NCBI GenBank assembly: GCA_041392125.1
Contig: JAWKMR010000006.1
Coordinates: 62,001-126,000, forward strand
From: Halomarinibacterium sp041392125
GTDB lineage: Bacteria > Bacteroidota > Bacteroidia > Flavobacteriales > Flavobacteriaceae
Length of the DNA stretch: 64,000 nucleotides
Direction: 5' to 3'
Position 1 is the first letter of the stretch; each line of letters begins with the position of its first letter. Position numbers and translations under genes: made by a program. The notes beneath the pieces were generated by a model that did not search any database, was not told the origin of the DNA, and was given only the letters and a program-made list of their open reading frames with translations. Below, piece after piece: positions 1 to 10,035 of this stretch.

Positions 1-2
1 CA

Positions 3-3000
3 CCTTACAATTCAATAGCAGCATTCCAAGCAGCAGGGGGAACAGTAACTGGAGCAACGTCTATTGCAATGACTAATCAAACAGTATCAGGTTCTTGTCC
101 TTATACTATAACAAGAACCTATACAGCTACAGATGGCTGTGGTTTTACCGCCACTTGTAACCAAACCATTATTGTGGATGATACAACAACGCCTACCATT
201 ACCTGTCCTCCAGATACTACTGTAGAATGTAATTCTGGCGGAATTGCTACAATAACTGGAACCGATACAGCAAGTTACACCGGTGCAAATATTAGCTGGA
301 GTGATTCCACCACGGGGGTTGTAGGAACTCCTACTGCTAATCTAACTGGTATTCCTGCGGGAGCAACCATCACCGATGTTAATGTGGATATTGGTATTGA
401 CCATAGTTGGGTTGGTGATTTGGAAATACGTCTTACTAGCCCAGATGGAACAACGGTCCTCTTAGCCGACAATCCTGGTTGTGGTAATACCGATAATGTA
501 AATGTCACTTTTGATGATGCTGCAGGACCCTTTTCTTGTGTTGGAGGAGTTAGCACAGGTACAACCTCTGAACTTTGTCCCGGAAATTATGCTACAAATG
601 CAGCTATCAACGGTCCTATGCAAGGTCTCAATCCACTTTCAGTATTGAATGGTGAAACTGCTTCGGGTATTTGGACACTCCAAATAAATGATACTGTTGG
701 TGGTGATGGTGGCTGTATACAGGTTTATTCTGTTGATGTATCTTGGGAAGCGCAAATTACGGTCGCAGGTGACCCTACCAATCCCGCAATTACTGGTTTC
801 GCCACTGCCACAGATAATTGCACAACCACAATATCCTATACAGATGCATCGGCTCCCGGCTGTGGAAACACCCAAGTGATTACACGTACTTGGACAGCAA
901 CGGATGGCTGCGGAAATTCTGCAAGTTGTAATCAAATTATAAATGTAGTAGATACTACGCCTCCTTCAATTAGTTGCCCTGCAGATGTGTCATTGGTCAA
1001 TGATCCGGGTGTTTGTGGTGCAGCATTAGATTTTTTAACTCCCAGACTGGTTGCGATAGAGAGAGGTGGTGGAAATCTATTGCAATTAAGCTTATATGAC
1101 GCTAATACTTATGCATTAATTTCAACAGAACCGTTAACTCCTAGTGGTGTTTATACAGTTTCTTTTGGAGTAGATTTTAATCCTGCTGATGGCTTAATTT
1201 ATGCAGTTTTATGGAACGGTTCTGCTAGAACTTTAGTATCCATAGATCCTTATAATAATCACGCAATCACTGTAATTGGTAATACCAATGAACCCATTTC
1301 TGATATTGCTTTTGATAATAATGGAAATCTTTGGGCTATCACTGGTGGTGCTGCAGGAGCTAATCCAAACAGTTTGGTTACCCTTAATTTAGCAACAGCA
1401 GCTTCAACCTTACAATTGGGTGGGTTCCCCGGAGGAGCGAAAGGAATTGCTTATGATTGGGCAGCCAACAGAATCTATACACATACCAATACTGGGGTTA
1501 GTAATTTAAGTATAATTAACCCAGTAGGTCCAACTGTAGAGAGTACCTCAGGATTAAGTACAAATTTTGCAGGTGCTACTACAATGTCCGTTACCAATAA
1601 TGGTACATTATTAATTGGCGACTTTGCTTCCAATTGGTATTCTATAGATGCACCCACAGGAAATGTAACAGGCCCTGTTGGAGCTTCGACTTTGCCGGTG
1701 TCATTTGGTAATTTCAATTATGTAAATTCTTTTGATACCTGCGGTTCAGTAACCATCACTTCGAGTCCTGCCAGTGGAAGTGTCTTTGCTGTTGGTACAA
1801 CGACAGTTACGGTTACTTCTGAAGATGATTGTGGAAATACATCAACCTGTACTTTCGATGTTACAGTTTCTGATAACGAACCTCCGGTAGCCGTTTGTCA
1901 AAATATCACTGTTCAGCTAGATGCCAGTGGAAATGCTTCTATTGTAGCTGCTGATGTTGATGGCGGTAGTACCGATAACTGCGGAATTGCTACTCTTGCT
2001 GTCGATATAGATACCTTTGATTGTAGTGATGTAGGACCAAATAATGTTGTGCTTACGGTTACAGACGTAAATGGTAACAGTTCACAATGTACAGCAATTG
2101 TAACAGTAGAAGACAATGTTCCTCCGGTAGTTTCGTGTCCTGCGGATATTGTGGCCAATAACGATACAGGAGTTTGTGGTGCTGCAGTTACTTATGCACC
2201 GGCTCTTGCTACAGACGCCTGCGGAATAGCTTCCGTAGTTCAAACCTCACCCGATCCTAATGTATTGGGCTCCGGCGATGTATTCCCTGTGGGAACGACT
2301 ACTGTTACCTTTACAGCAACCGATGTGAACGGAAATACCAATACGTGTAGTTTTGATATCACTGTTATTGATAATGAAGATCCCGTAGTAGCCTGCCAGA
2401 ACATCACGGTAGAATTGGATGCCAACGGTGATTACAACCTAACTCCTGCTGAAGTAATTGCCAGTGCCACGGATAACTGTGGTATTGCATCTATTGAATT
2501 TGCAGACCCGTTAAATTCAGATTTCACGGAGTGTGGTCCTTCAGGCTTACCTATTCCGGCTACCGGAACATCCGGAAATATGGATCCGTCTCCTGCAGTA
2601 GTTACTACGGTAGGAACCGTAGGTGTAGACTATGCTATAGAGCGAGTAGATTTAGACTTAAACCACACTTTTGATGGTGACTTATTAATATCTCTAACCT
2701 CTCCCAATGGATTGGTATTAGACCTTTCCAGTGGAAATGGTGGTGGTGGTGATAACTATACCAACACGATATTTATGGACGGCTTCCCAAGTATTACTAC
2801 GGGATCTGCTCCGTTTACAGGAACCTTCCAACCCGAAGGTGGCCCCATGAATCCATTCTTTGCAGGCGAGCCTGTGAATGGTAACTGGACGTTAAATATT
2901 ACGGATCAATTTGGTGGTGACAGCGGTGTGTTGAACAACTACTGTATCACCTTTACATCGTTGGCACCGGCTACGGTACCAAGTATTGATTTAACCTGTG

Positions 3001-5054
3001 CCAATGTAGGAGTCAATACCTTTACAGTAATTGTAACAGACGTTAACGGAAACACCTCAAGTTGTGAGACGGAAGTTACCGTAGAAGATAATATTGCTCC
3101 TGTAATTGCGTGTATTGGAGAACCTGTTCCTGTAACCGATTCCGTTTCAGATAACCCGGGACTTCCATTTGGAGCTTCTCCAACGACTATTACCAGCACC
3201 ATTGATGTGACCGATGATTTTGTGATTAACGACCTTGATGTAGATTTAGATATTTCACATACTTGGGTAGGAGATATTATTGTTGAAATCCAATCTCCTG
3301 CAGGAACTTCAGTAACCATTGTAGATCAACCAGGATCTCCTGTTACCGTGGATGGATGTCCCGGTCAGAATATGGTGGTAACCCTTGATGATGAGGCAAC
3401 TTTACCTATTGAAGACGAGTGTGGTGCCGGTGTTCCTTCTATTAGCGGAACCTTTACCCCTAACAACCCGCTTTCTGCCTTTGATGGGGAAAGCACTCTG
3501 GGAACTTGGACCATCACGGTAACCGATGCTTTCCCTGCACTTGATGATGGAGTATTGAACAGCTGGGGCTTAAGTTATACCCACGATGTTACTGCAGCTC
3601 CTTACGAAGCTATATTAGATGGCACCACTGGAACAGTGACTGTAAATGCGAGTGATTTATTGTTAAGTGTTGATGAAGCTTGTGGTTATACAGTTTCCTT
3701 TGGAGCAGCTGGTTCTCCAATTAACGAATGTGGCGATGGATTGCCTGCAGCTATCGATGAGAACTTACCTCCAACAGAATCTACTGCTACGGTAGCAGAA
3801 TCTGGAATCTTAGGAACCGATTATGCGATAGATACCGTTACCTTAGATATTACCCACACTTTTGATGGAGACTTAGACATTGAGTTAATTTCTCCTACAG
3901 GTACAGTATTGATGCTATCTGATCAAAACGGCGGCGGCGGCGACAACTATACCGGAACGGTGTTCCAGGATGGTGGTGCAGACATTACAGCAGCTAGTGC
4001 TCCATTTACCGGAACCTTTGAACCAGAGGGAGGTACTTTTGCCGCTACATTTGCTGGTGAGGAAATTAATGGTGGATGGGTACTTAGAGTAACCGATAAC
4101 TTTGGAGGTGACCAGGGAACCTTAGATACTTATTGTATCAACTTCATCCCATTAGAAAGCTCAACGATAGAGTTCACTTGTGATGACTTGGGTCTTAACC
4201 AGGTAGATGTAACGGTGACTGATGCTAGTGGAAACCAATCTACTTGTACAGCAACGGTAAATGTTATCGACAATACCGATCCTATCTTAGTTTGTATGGA
4301 TGCTACGGTAGAACTGGATGAAAATGGTATGGCTGAAGTAACTCCAGACTTGTTTATTGACTTGGCCAATTCCTTCGATGCCTGTGGTATTACCATCACG
4401 GCGGTAGATGTAACCGATGTTACTTGTGACGATATAGGAACTGCAATCACTGTTACGGTATTTGCCAGCGATGCCAGTGGAAACTTAGCTTCTTGTACGG
4501 CTACCCTAACGGTAGTAGACCTACTTGGCCCAACCATCGAAGGATGTCCTGCAGACTTAACTGTAGATCCGGGACCACTTAACTTGTTCTATGAGCTACC
4601 AGATTACTGGGCTCAAGGAGGTATCACCGCAGTGGACAACTGTACCGATCCGGTGACTATCTTTAGCCAAAGTCCGGCTCCGGGTACTTTATTACCCGAT
4701 GGAGTGTATACCATCTCTATTTGTGCTACCGATGAGTACGGAAATGAGGGTTGTTGTACCTTCGAGCTTACCGTAGAAAGTATCCTTGGTATTAATGACA
4801 ATAATGTAGACATTTCTACGATTGTAATTTATCCTAACCCTGCAAAAGCAGTAGTAAATATCAGTAACCCACAATCTGTTGATTTGCAAAGTGCTAGTAT
4901 TTATGATTTAACCGGTAAACTGGTTAGGACGTATGACCTTCGAGGAATGGGAACAGAGAAGACGTTAAACATATCTATGTTAGCATCTGCGACCTATTTA
5001 GTTTATATTCAAGCTGAAAATGGTGCTATAACGAAACAGCTTATTAAGGAATAG
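3..5054 (+). CDS. Giant secreted HYR / P-domain protein with T9SS sorting domain (5' end outside window)
   Basis: The frame is open from base 3, before the first ATG at 69, and the residues there continue a HYR-like repeat, so the gene starts upstream of the window. The protein alternates HYR-type immunoglobulin-like repeats (Cys-rich, with CPADV, TDNCG, VGTTTVT signatures) and four proprotein-convertase-type P domains, near nt 265-755, 2545-2965, 3120-3590 and 3720-4160; the second and fourth are close copies (both carry NGGGGDNYT). A non-repeat segment of about 235 residues that looks like a beta-propeller lies at about nt 1030-1735 inside one HYR unit. The last 80 residues (IYPNPAKAVVNIS, then QLIKE) form a type A T9SS C-terminal sorting domain, so it is exported and held at the cell surface or released. 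The role is probably adhesive; the substrate is unknown. Confidence 0.88.
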   Translation, partial: PYNSIAAFQAAGGTVTGATSIAMTNQTVSGSCPYTITRTYTATDGCGFTATCNQTIIVDDTTTPTITCPPDTTVECNSGGIATITGTDTASYTGANISWSDSTTGVVGTPTANLTGIPAGATITDVNVDIGIDHSWVGDLEIRLTSPDGTTVLLADNPGCGNTDNVNVTFDDAAGPFSCVGGVSTGTTSELCPGNYATNAAINGPMQGLNPLSVLNGETASGIWTLQINDTVGGDGGCIQVYSVDVSWEAQITVAGDPTNPAITGFATATDNCTTTISYTDASAPGCGNTQVITRTWTATDGCGNSASCNQIINVVDTTPPSISCPADVSLVNDPGVCGAALDFLTPRLVAIERGGGNLLQLSLYDANTYALISTEPLTPSGVYTVSFGVDFNPADGLIYAVLWNGSARTLVSIDPYNNHAITVIGNTNEPISDIAFDNNGNLWAITGGAAGANPNSLVTLNLATAASTLQLGGFPGGAKGIAYDWAANRIYTHTNTGVSNLSIINPVGPTVESTSGLSTNFAGATTMSVTNNGTLLIGDFASNWYSIDAPTGNVTGPVGASTLPVSFGNFNYVNSFDTCGSVTITSSPASGSVFAVGTTTVTVTSEDDCGNTSTCTFDVTVSDNEPPVAVCQNITVQLDASGNASIVAADVDGGSTDNCGIATLAVDIDTFDCSDVGPNNVVLTVTDVNGNSSQCTAIVTVEDNVPPVVSCPADIVANNDTGVCGAAVTYAPALATDACGIASVVQTSPDPNVLGSGDVFPVGTTTVTFTATDVNGNTNTCSFDITVIDNEDPVVACQNITVELDANGDYNLTPAEVIASATDNCGIASIEFADPLNSDFTECGPSGLPIPATGTSGNMDPSPAVVTTVGTVGVDYAIERVDLDLNHTFDGDLLISLTSPNGLVLDLSSGNGGGGDNYTNTIFMDGFPSITTGSAPFTGTFQPEGGPMNPFFAGEPVNGNWTLNITDQFGGDSGVLNNYCITFTSLAPATVPSIDLTCANVGVNTFTVIVTDVNGNTSSCETEVTVEDNIAPVIACIGEPVPVTDSVSDNPGLPFGASPTTITSTIDVTDDFVINDLDVDLDISHTWVGDIIVEIQSPAGTSVTIVDQPGSPVTVDGCPGQNMVVTLDDEATLPIEDECGAGVPSISGTFTPNNPLSAFDGESTLGTWTITVTDAFPALDDGVLNSWGLSYTHDVTAAPYEAILDGTTGTVTVNASDLLLSVDEACGYTVSFGAAGSPINECGDGLPAAIDENLPPTESTATVAESGILGTDYAIDTVTLDITHTFDGDLDIELISPTGTVLMLSDQNGGGGDNYTGTVFQDGGADITAASAPFTGTFEPEGGTFAATFAGEEINGGWVLRVTDNFGGDQGTLDTYCINFIPLESSTIEFTCDDLGLNQVDVTVTDASGNQSTCTATVNVIDNTDPILVCMDATVELDENGMAEVTPDLFIDLANSFDACGITITAVDVTDVTCDDIGTAITVTVFASDASGNLASCTATLTVVDLLGPTIEGCPADLTVDPGPLNLFYELPDYWAQGGITAVDNCTDPVTIFSQSPAPGTLLPDGVYTISICATDEYGNEGCCTFELTVESILGINDNNVDISTIVIYPNPAKAVVNISNPQSVDLQSASIYDLTGKLVRTYDLRGMGTEKTLNISMLASATYLVYIQAENGAITKQLIKE

Positions 5055-5076
5055 AAGTTAAATTTGATTTATTAGT

Positions 5077-5113
5077 AAACCCCTTCAATGTAAAAGTTGA
5101 AGGGGTTTTGTTT
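5077..5113 (+). terminator. Rho-independent terminator after the HYR protein
   Basis: Inverted repeat AACCCCTTCAA / TTGAAGGGGTT with a short loop followed by TTTTG and TTTTA. It lies 25 bp after the stop codon and separates the surface protein gene from the protease genes. Confidence 0.85.
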
Positions 5114-5185
5114 TATAATACGTCAATTGCCTTATTTCAGAATATTGAAAAATAGCACAATTTTATACAGTAAAAACCATACGCT

Positions 5186-6769
5186 ATGAGACAACTTACA
5201 TTTTTGTTATTTTTTATTACTTTCTTTTCGTTTGCGCAGGATTATCCTATGGGAATGGTTTGGGATGAAGAATCTTACCGGAGCATTCCTTATAAAATTG
5301 AATTTACAGCAGCAACCTACACCAATCTGCCAACTAGTTACTCTTTAGAACAATATGCTCCAACCCCCGGCAACCAAGGCAGGTACGGAACTTGTGTAGC
5401 TTATGCAAGTGCTTATGGCTTAAGAACGATTATGCTTGCAAAAGACTTAGGACTAACAGATAAACAAACAATAACTGCGAATGCTTTATCACCTTCTTTT
5501 GTATATTCAATAATAAAAAGAGAAGACGATTTAGATTGTAGCAAGGGAGCTAATCCAAAGTTTGGATTAGAAGCTTTAAAAGTAGCTGGAGCTCCAACCT
5601 TACGTTCGTTACCGTACCAATGTAATCCCGAAATAAGTACCGAAGTACAACTGGAAGCGATTGATTATCGCATACGGGATTATCAAACATTGTTCTTTTT
5701 TGATGCACAAGAATATGGGCAAAAAACCAATGCCACTAAAAAAGCACTTACCGAAGGATATCCTGTTTTGTTAGGAATGAAACTTCCGCAAAGTTTTTTT
5801 AAAGCTACCAATACTTGGCGTTCATTAGAAGCTGAAAAAGGAACCGTAGCAAGTCAGCATGGGTATCATGCCATGGTGGTTATTGGGTACGATGACAATT
5901 ATGAAGGGGGAGCTTTTCGCCTTATGAATAGTTGGGGAACAGCTTGGGGAGATGGTGGATTTATTTGGGTTCCTTACAATGAGTACGAAACTTGGGCCAT
6001 GGGAGCACTACAACCATATAGTTATTATATTCGAAAAAATAGTGATGGGAAACCGTCGCTACCTTCGGTTCCTAAGACCATTCCGAATACTCCTAATCAG
6101 CCCAATAGACCCGAGTTGCCAAGAGTGGAACCTAATAACCCTAATCAGCCCATAAGACCTACCCTTCCTGCGGGACAGGTAGATCCAAATCCTATTTCAG
6201 GCAAGTTGCCGGAAGGAAGTCTAAAATTTGAAACAAATACTGGAACAACTATGGAAGTTACGCGTGTTTCTACACGTAATCTTTTTGTAGATGATGATGT
6301 AGAGGGTGAAGATTTGGTAGCATATAGAATGAAAGAAAGCTATGTATCCGGAACTCGTTTCAGATTTTATCTTAAAAATGTAAATGAAGGGTATATCTAT
6401 GCTTTTGCTACAGATTTAACACAAAAAATAAATAAAATTCTGCCTTTTGAGGATGGCATGTCTCCACTTATAGGCGCTAATTCTGAATTGGCTTTCCCCA
6501 GTGAAAAGAAAGTAATACGAATGGATAATAACCCGGGGACTGATTATCTATTAATTCTTTTCAGTCAGCAAAAATTAGATGAAAAGGAATTACTAGAAAA
6601 GATGCAAAATACCGAAGGTTCTCTTACTTCTAAAATTAAAGCTGCCTTAGGAGAAGTGCTTATCGATAAGAGTATGGTGGATTATGCTTCTGGAACGCCA
6701 GGGTTTAAAGTAAAGGAAGGTGCTCAAGGCTATGTAGTGCCTTTAATGGTTGAGCTAACCCATAATTAA
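5186..6769 (+). CDS. Papain-family (C1) cysteine protease with DUF4384-like C-terminal domain
   Basis: The signal peptide (residues 1-17, ending FSFAQ) indicates export. A C1-type catalytic domain spans roughly residues 45-275: oxyanion Gln64 and nucleophile Cys70 in NQGRYGTCVAYA, His228 in GYHAMVVIGYDD, and Asn248 in NSWGTAWGDGGF. A Pro/Asn-rich linker (about 290-335, repeated NQPxRPxLP) leads to a C-terminal domain (about 345-520) that resembles DUF4384: a GYIYAFATDL core, then FPSEKK and LLILFSQQ. The motif RNLFVDDD at residues 364-371 recurs twice in the next gene. There is no propeptide of the usual length before the catalytic domain. The next start codon is 2 bp after the stop, so the two genes are co-transcribed and probably act together in the periplasm or envelope. 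The substrate is unknown. Confidence 0.85.
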   Translation: MRQLTFLLFFITFFSFAQDYPMGMVWDEESYRSIPYKIEFTAATYTNLPTSYSLEQYAPTPGNQGRYGTCVAYASAYGLRTIMLAKDLGLTDKQTITANALSPSFVYSIIKREDDLDCSKGANPKFGLEALKVAGAPTLRSLPYQCNPEISTEVQLEAIDYRIRDYQTLFFFDAQEYGQKTNATKKALTEGYPVLLGMKLPQSFFKATNTWRSLEAEKGTVASQHGYHAMVVIGYDDNYEGGAFRLMNSWGTAWGDGGFIWVPYNEYETWAMGALQPYSYYIRKNSDGKPSLPSVPKTIPNTPNQPNRPELPRVEPNNPNQPIRPTLPAGQVDPNPISGKLPEGSLKFETNTGTTMEVTRVSTRNLFVDDDVEGEDLVAYRMKESYVSGTRFRFYLKNVNEGYIYAFATDLTQKINKILPFEDGMSPLIGANSELAFPSEKKVIRMDNNPGTDYLLILFSQQKLDEKELLEKMQNTEGSLTSKIKAALGEVLIDKSMVDYASGTPGFKVKEGAQGYVVPLMVELTHN

Positions 6770-6771
6770 TT

Positions 6772-9700
6772 ATGAAAAGGCTATTTCTGTGTATTAGTTT
6801 TCTGGTAGTGTTTGCTTTGCAAGCACAGCAAGAATTTGTGGTGCAAAGCAATCATTCAGAGTCTATATCTCAATCTGCATTAGATGCTAAACGAGGTGTT
6901 TTAGTTACCTATGGATACATGGATAAAACCCTAAAATTCTGGGATGAAAAAACAGGGTTGCTTTATAAAACGTTGGATTTTGCAAACTCAATTACAGCTA
7001 TTGAAATAAATGAAGCCGAAGGAAAAGCGTATGTTTTGGCAGACAATACCATCTCCGTTTTTAGTACTGAGACTTTCGAAAAATTAAAAGACTATCCACT
7101 GGGTAGAATTTATTCCATTCATTTTCTTCAGTTTCAGGGGAAAGGGCGTTTAGTGCTATTTGCTAGAGATCAAAATTATATGACTACCCTTTACGCGTTA
7201 GATGAAACTGCAGGTTCTTTTCATGAGGCTGGAATGCAGCCCTTTCCGGGAGAGGGGGAGATAAATTATTTTCGATTTACTCCAGACGGGAAAAGAGCAT
7301 TTATTTCTTCAAATTATGGCGATAATTATCTTTTTTCAACGGAAACGGGAGAATATAAAGAGCTTAATAGTGACATTGTTGCCATGTTCAATAATGGAGA
7401 TGTGCTGCGAGCTATTTATGATATGGATGCCAATAGAGCGGTTTTTATGCGCTTAGACGCTTCTAGAAAAGTACTTTGGAATAAATCTTTCCCAATTGAA
7501 GTAGATTATGAAGGTATTCTCATGCCTACTATTTTTGATATCACACTCACCAATGACAGTAAAAAATTCTGGGTTCATACAACTTTTCTTCCCTTGATGC
7601 AATTAAATGCCGAAACAGGTGAGGTTATTGGCTCTTTTTCTAATACCGAATTAGCTCACGGAATTATTGATGCTGGAGATTATATCTATGCCCAATTAAC
7701 CTATAACGGTAATTATGGGAGGTATAAAATTTTCAATGACACCCCTTTAGCGGTTTATGGAAATAATGTTATCGAACCCACACAACTGGTGTCGGTGCAT
7801 AATGGGGATGCGGTAGAATTGCTATTTTCAGGACAGTACGGAATACAAACCTATTCGCTTTTGGTTCATCCAAAAGTAACACAGCTTACCCAATATAAAA
7901 CCACCTATAGGGACGACTTTAGTTCGGCAAAAATGATTCCGGATCCATCATCCAACAAGGTTTTTGCTGTAACCCAAACCATAGACCCTATTAAGGTTTT
8001 TAAAAGAGGGGAAACCAATAGTTTTGAAGATTTAATTGAAAACTATAAAGACGTAAGACATTCAGATTTTAGTCCAAATACCAAGTTGCTTGCCACCATT
8101 TCGTCTAACGAGTTGCGTGTAATTAATACGGAAACAAAAACGGAAATTTTTAATAAACCCATAAGAACCGAAGTAGGTTTTTTTGATAATTCTTTCAGCC
8201 TTTCTCCTTACAATAATACAGTAGCTTATACCACGGCAGAAATTCATGCCGATCAAGTTTTTTACGACAAACTGCATTATTTCGATTTTGGAGCCAAAAA
8301 TGAAAAATGGGTAAAGGATGGAAAATATTTTGCCATTTTTCATATTAACGGAGGAAAAGAAGTATTGGTCTGTAATTCTTCAGCTAATAAAATTGAAATC
8401 TTAGATGCGGCTTCAGGAACGGTTAAAAAAAGCTTTGAAGGAGACTTTAAAAACTTAAAAATGGACGGCTACTTATCTCCAAATGAAGATTATTTATTGC
8501 TCTCAGGATTTACTATTGGAGTATTAGTATATCATATTCCAACAGGTAAAAAGGTACAGTCTTTTAAAATGAATAACTATGGAAAATTCTCCGGTGATTT
8601 TGTAGCGAACACTATCATTGCTACCCCAGAATCCGGCGGAATTAAATTTATCGACTACCTCAGCCAAAAGGAATTGGTACGATTGTATGTTTTTGAAGAC
8701 AAAAGCTGGGTTGCCTATACGCCCGAAGGGTTGTTTGACGGTTCACAGGAAGGTTGGGATAAAGTAACTTTCATAAAAAACAAGAAAATCATTCCGCTGG
8801 AAAGTGTTTTTGATAAATTCTATACACCGCGACTTCTCTATCAAATTTTAGGTGAAAAAGACTTTAAATCGAGTGTAAATTTAGAAAGCATGGCGCCGCC
8901 GCCCAATCTTTCCTTAACGTATAAGCAAGGTTCTCGAAATTTGTATGTGGATGATGATTCAGTTTCAGAAATAACCGTTGAAAACGAAACAGGAAAAATT
9001 CTTTTAGAAGCTATTGCCAAAGGGGATAAAATAAAAGAAATTAGGTTGTTTCAAAACGGGAAATTGGTTGGGAACAACACTCGAAACCTTTTTGTGGACG
9101 ATGATGACCAAAATCCTAATAAGAAAGAATTAGATATTCAGTTAATTGAAGGACTTAATGAATTTTCTGCAGTGGCTGTAAATTCTCAAGGAACAGAAAG
9201 TGTTCCCGAAAAATTAAACGTAAACTACCTTCCAAAACAGCAATCGCTCATTAAGCCACAAGGCATACAAGCGCATTTATTAATTGTTGGGATTGATGAA
9301 TACCAAAACCCAAAATACAACTTAAATTATGCGGTTGCGGATGCCACAGGATTTAAAGAAAGTTTAGAAAAAGGATTAGCCGCTATTACTTCAAAAACAC
9401 ATGTGTATTTCATTAAAAATAATGAAGCGATTCGAGAGAACATTCTTTCAAAAATTACTGAAATAGCTGGTATGGCAAATCCGCAGGATATATTTATATT
9501 TTATTATGCGGGTCACGGAGTAATGAGTGGAAATTCAGAATTTTTCTTAGTGCCTAATGATGTAACTCAATTGTATGGAGATGATGGAGCATTACAACAA
9601 AAAGGCATTGCCGCTTCCGAATTGAAGAAAATAGCTTCTGGAATTTTAGCACAAAAGCAATTGTATATTTTGGATGCTTGCCAAAGTGCAGGCGCTTTAG

Positions 9701-10023
9701 CTACCGTCGCAGCTCGCGGGGCTGTAGAAGAAAAAGCTATTGCGCAGCTGGCGCGTAGTACGGGTACACATTGGCTTACTGCTAGCGGAAGCCAGCAATT
9801 TGCTACCGAATTTGATGAATTGGGTCACGGTGTATTTACCTATGCGTTGTTAGAAGCACTTTCCGGAAAAGCTGATAGTGGTGATAAGCGAGTTACGGTA
9901 AATGAGCTAAAAGCGTATTTAGAAAGTCGTGTGCCAGAAATTTCTGAAAAGTATAAAGGAAGTCCGCAGTACCCTTCCAGTTTTGGGTTTGGGCAGGATT
10001 TCCCGGTGAGTTTAAATTATTAA
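6772..10023 (+). CDS. Secreted beta-propeller / caspase-like (C14) protease
   Basis: The signal peptide (about 1-19, LQAQQ) is followed by a WD40/YVTN-like propeller covering about residues 25-650, an Ig-like linker (about 700-820), and a C14 p20 domain (about 835-1080). The catalytic dyad is visible: His915 in FYYAGHGVMSG and Cys970 in YILDACQSAG. The acidic pocket residues typical of metacaspase-like and caspase-like proteins are plausible but cannot be assigned from sequence alone. RNLYVDDD (722-729) and RNLFVDDD (771-778) flank the Ig-like linker and match the motif in the adjacent papain-like protease. Propeller-caspase fusions are known in Bacteroidota and Cyanobacteria, usually without an assigned function. 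It sits in an apparent operon with the papain-like gene upstream and a small lipoprotein downstream (12 bp). Confidence 0.87.
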   Translation: MKRLFLCISFLVVFALQAQQEFVVQSNHSESISQSALDAKRGVLVTYGYMDKTLKFWDEKTGLLYKTLDFANSITAIEINEAEGKAYVLADNTISVFSTETFEKLKDYPLGRIYSIHFLQFQGKGRLVLFARDQNYMTTLYALDETAGSFHEAGMQPFPGEGEINYFRFTPDGKRAFISSNYGDNYLFSTETGEYKELNSDIVAMFNNGDVLRAIYDMDANRAVFMRLDASRKVLWNKSFPIEVDYEGILMPTIFDITLTNDSKKFWVHTTFLPLMQLNAETGEVIGSFSNTELAHGIIDAGDYIYAQLTYNGNYGRYKIFNDTPLAVYGNNVIEPTQLVSVHNGDAVELLFSGQYGIQTYSLLVHPKVTQLTQYKTTYRDDFSSAKMIPDPSSNKVFAVTQTIDPIKVFKRGETNSFEDLIENYKDVRHSDFSPNTKLLATISSNELRVINTETKTEIFNKPIRTEVGFFDNSFSLSPYNNTVAYTTAEIHADQVFYDKLHYFDFGAKNEKWVKDGKYFAIFHINGGKEVLVCNSSANKIEILDAASGTVKKSFEGDFKNLKMDGYLSPNEDYLLLSGFTIGVLVYHIPTGKKVQSFKMNNYGKFSGDFVANTIIATPESGGIKFIDYLSQKELVRLYVFEDKSWVAYTPEGLFDGSQEGWDKVTFIKNKKIIPLESVFDKFYTPRLLYQILGEKDFKSSVNLESMAPPPNLSLTYKQGSRNLYVDDDSVSEITVENETGKILLEAIAKGDKIKEIRLFQNGKLVGNNTRNLFVDDDDQNPNKKELDIQLIEGLNEFSAVAVNSQGTESVPEKLNVNYLPKQQSLIKPQGIQAHLLIVGIDEYQNPKYNLNYAVADATGFKESLEKGLAAITSKTHVYFIKNNEAIRENILSKITEIAGMANPQDIFIFYYAGHGVMSGNSEFFLVPNDVTQLYGDDGALQQKGIAASELKKIASGILAQKQLYILDACQSAGALATVAARGAVEEKAIAQLARSTGTHWLTASGSQQFATEFDELGHGVFTYALLEALSGKADSGDKRVTVNELKAYLESRVPEISEKYKGSPQYPSSFGFGQDFPVSLNY

Positions 10024-10035
10024 AATTTTAAAAAT

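Noticed and set aside
4130..4537. Long antisense frame opposite the HYR protein, and similar ones at 2939-3319 and 21111-21611
   Set aside because: They are complements of coding DNA with Ser/Val-rich or Ala-rich translations and no start signals; they mirror the codon bias of the sense genes.
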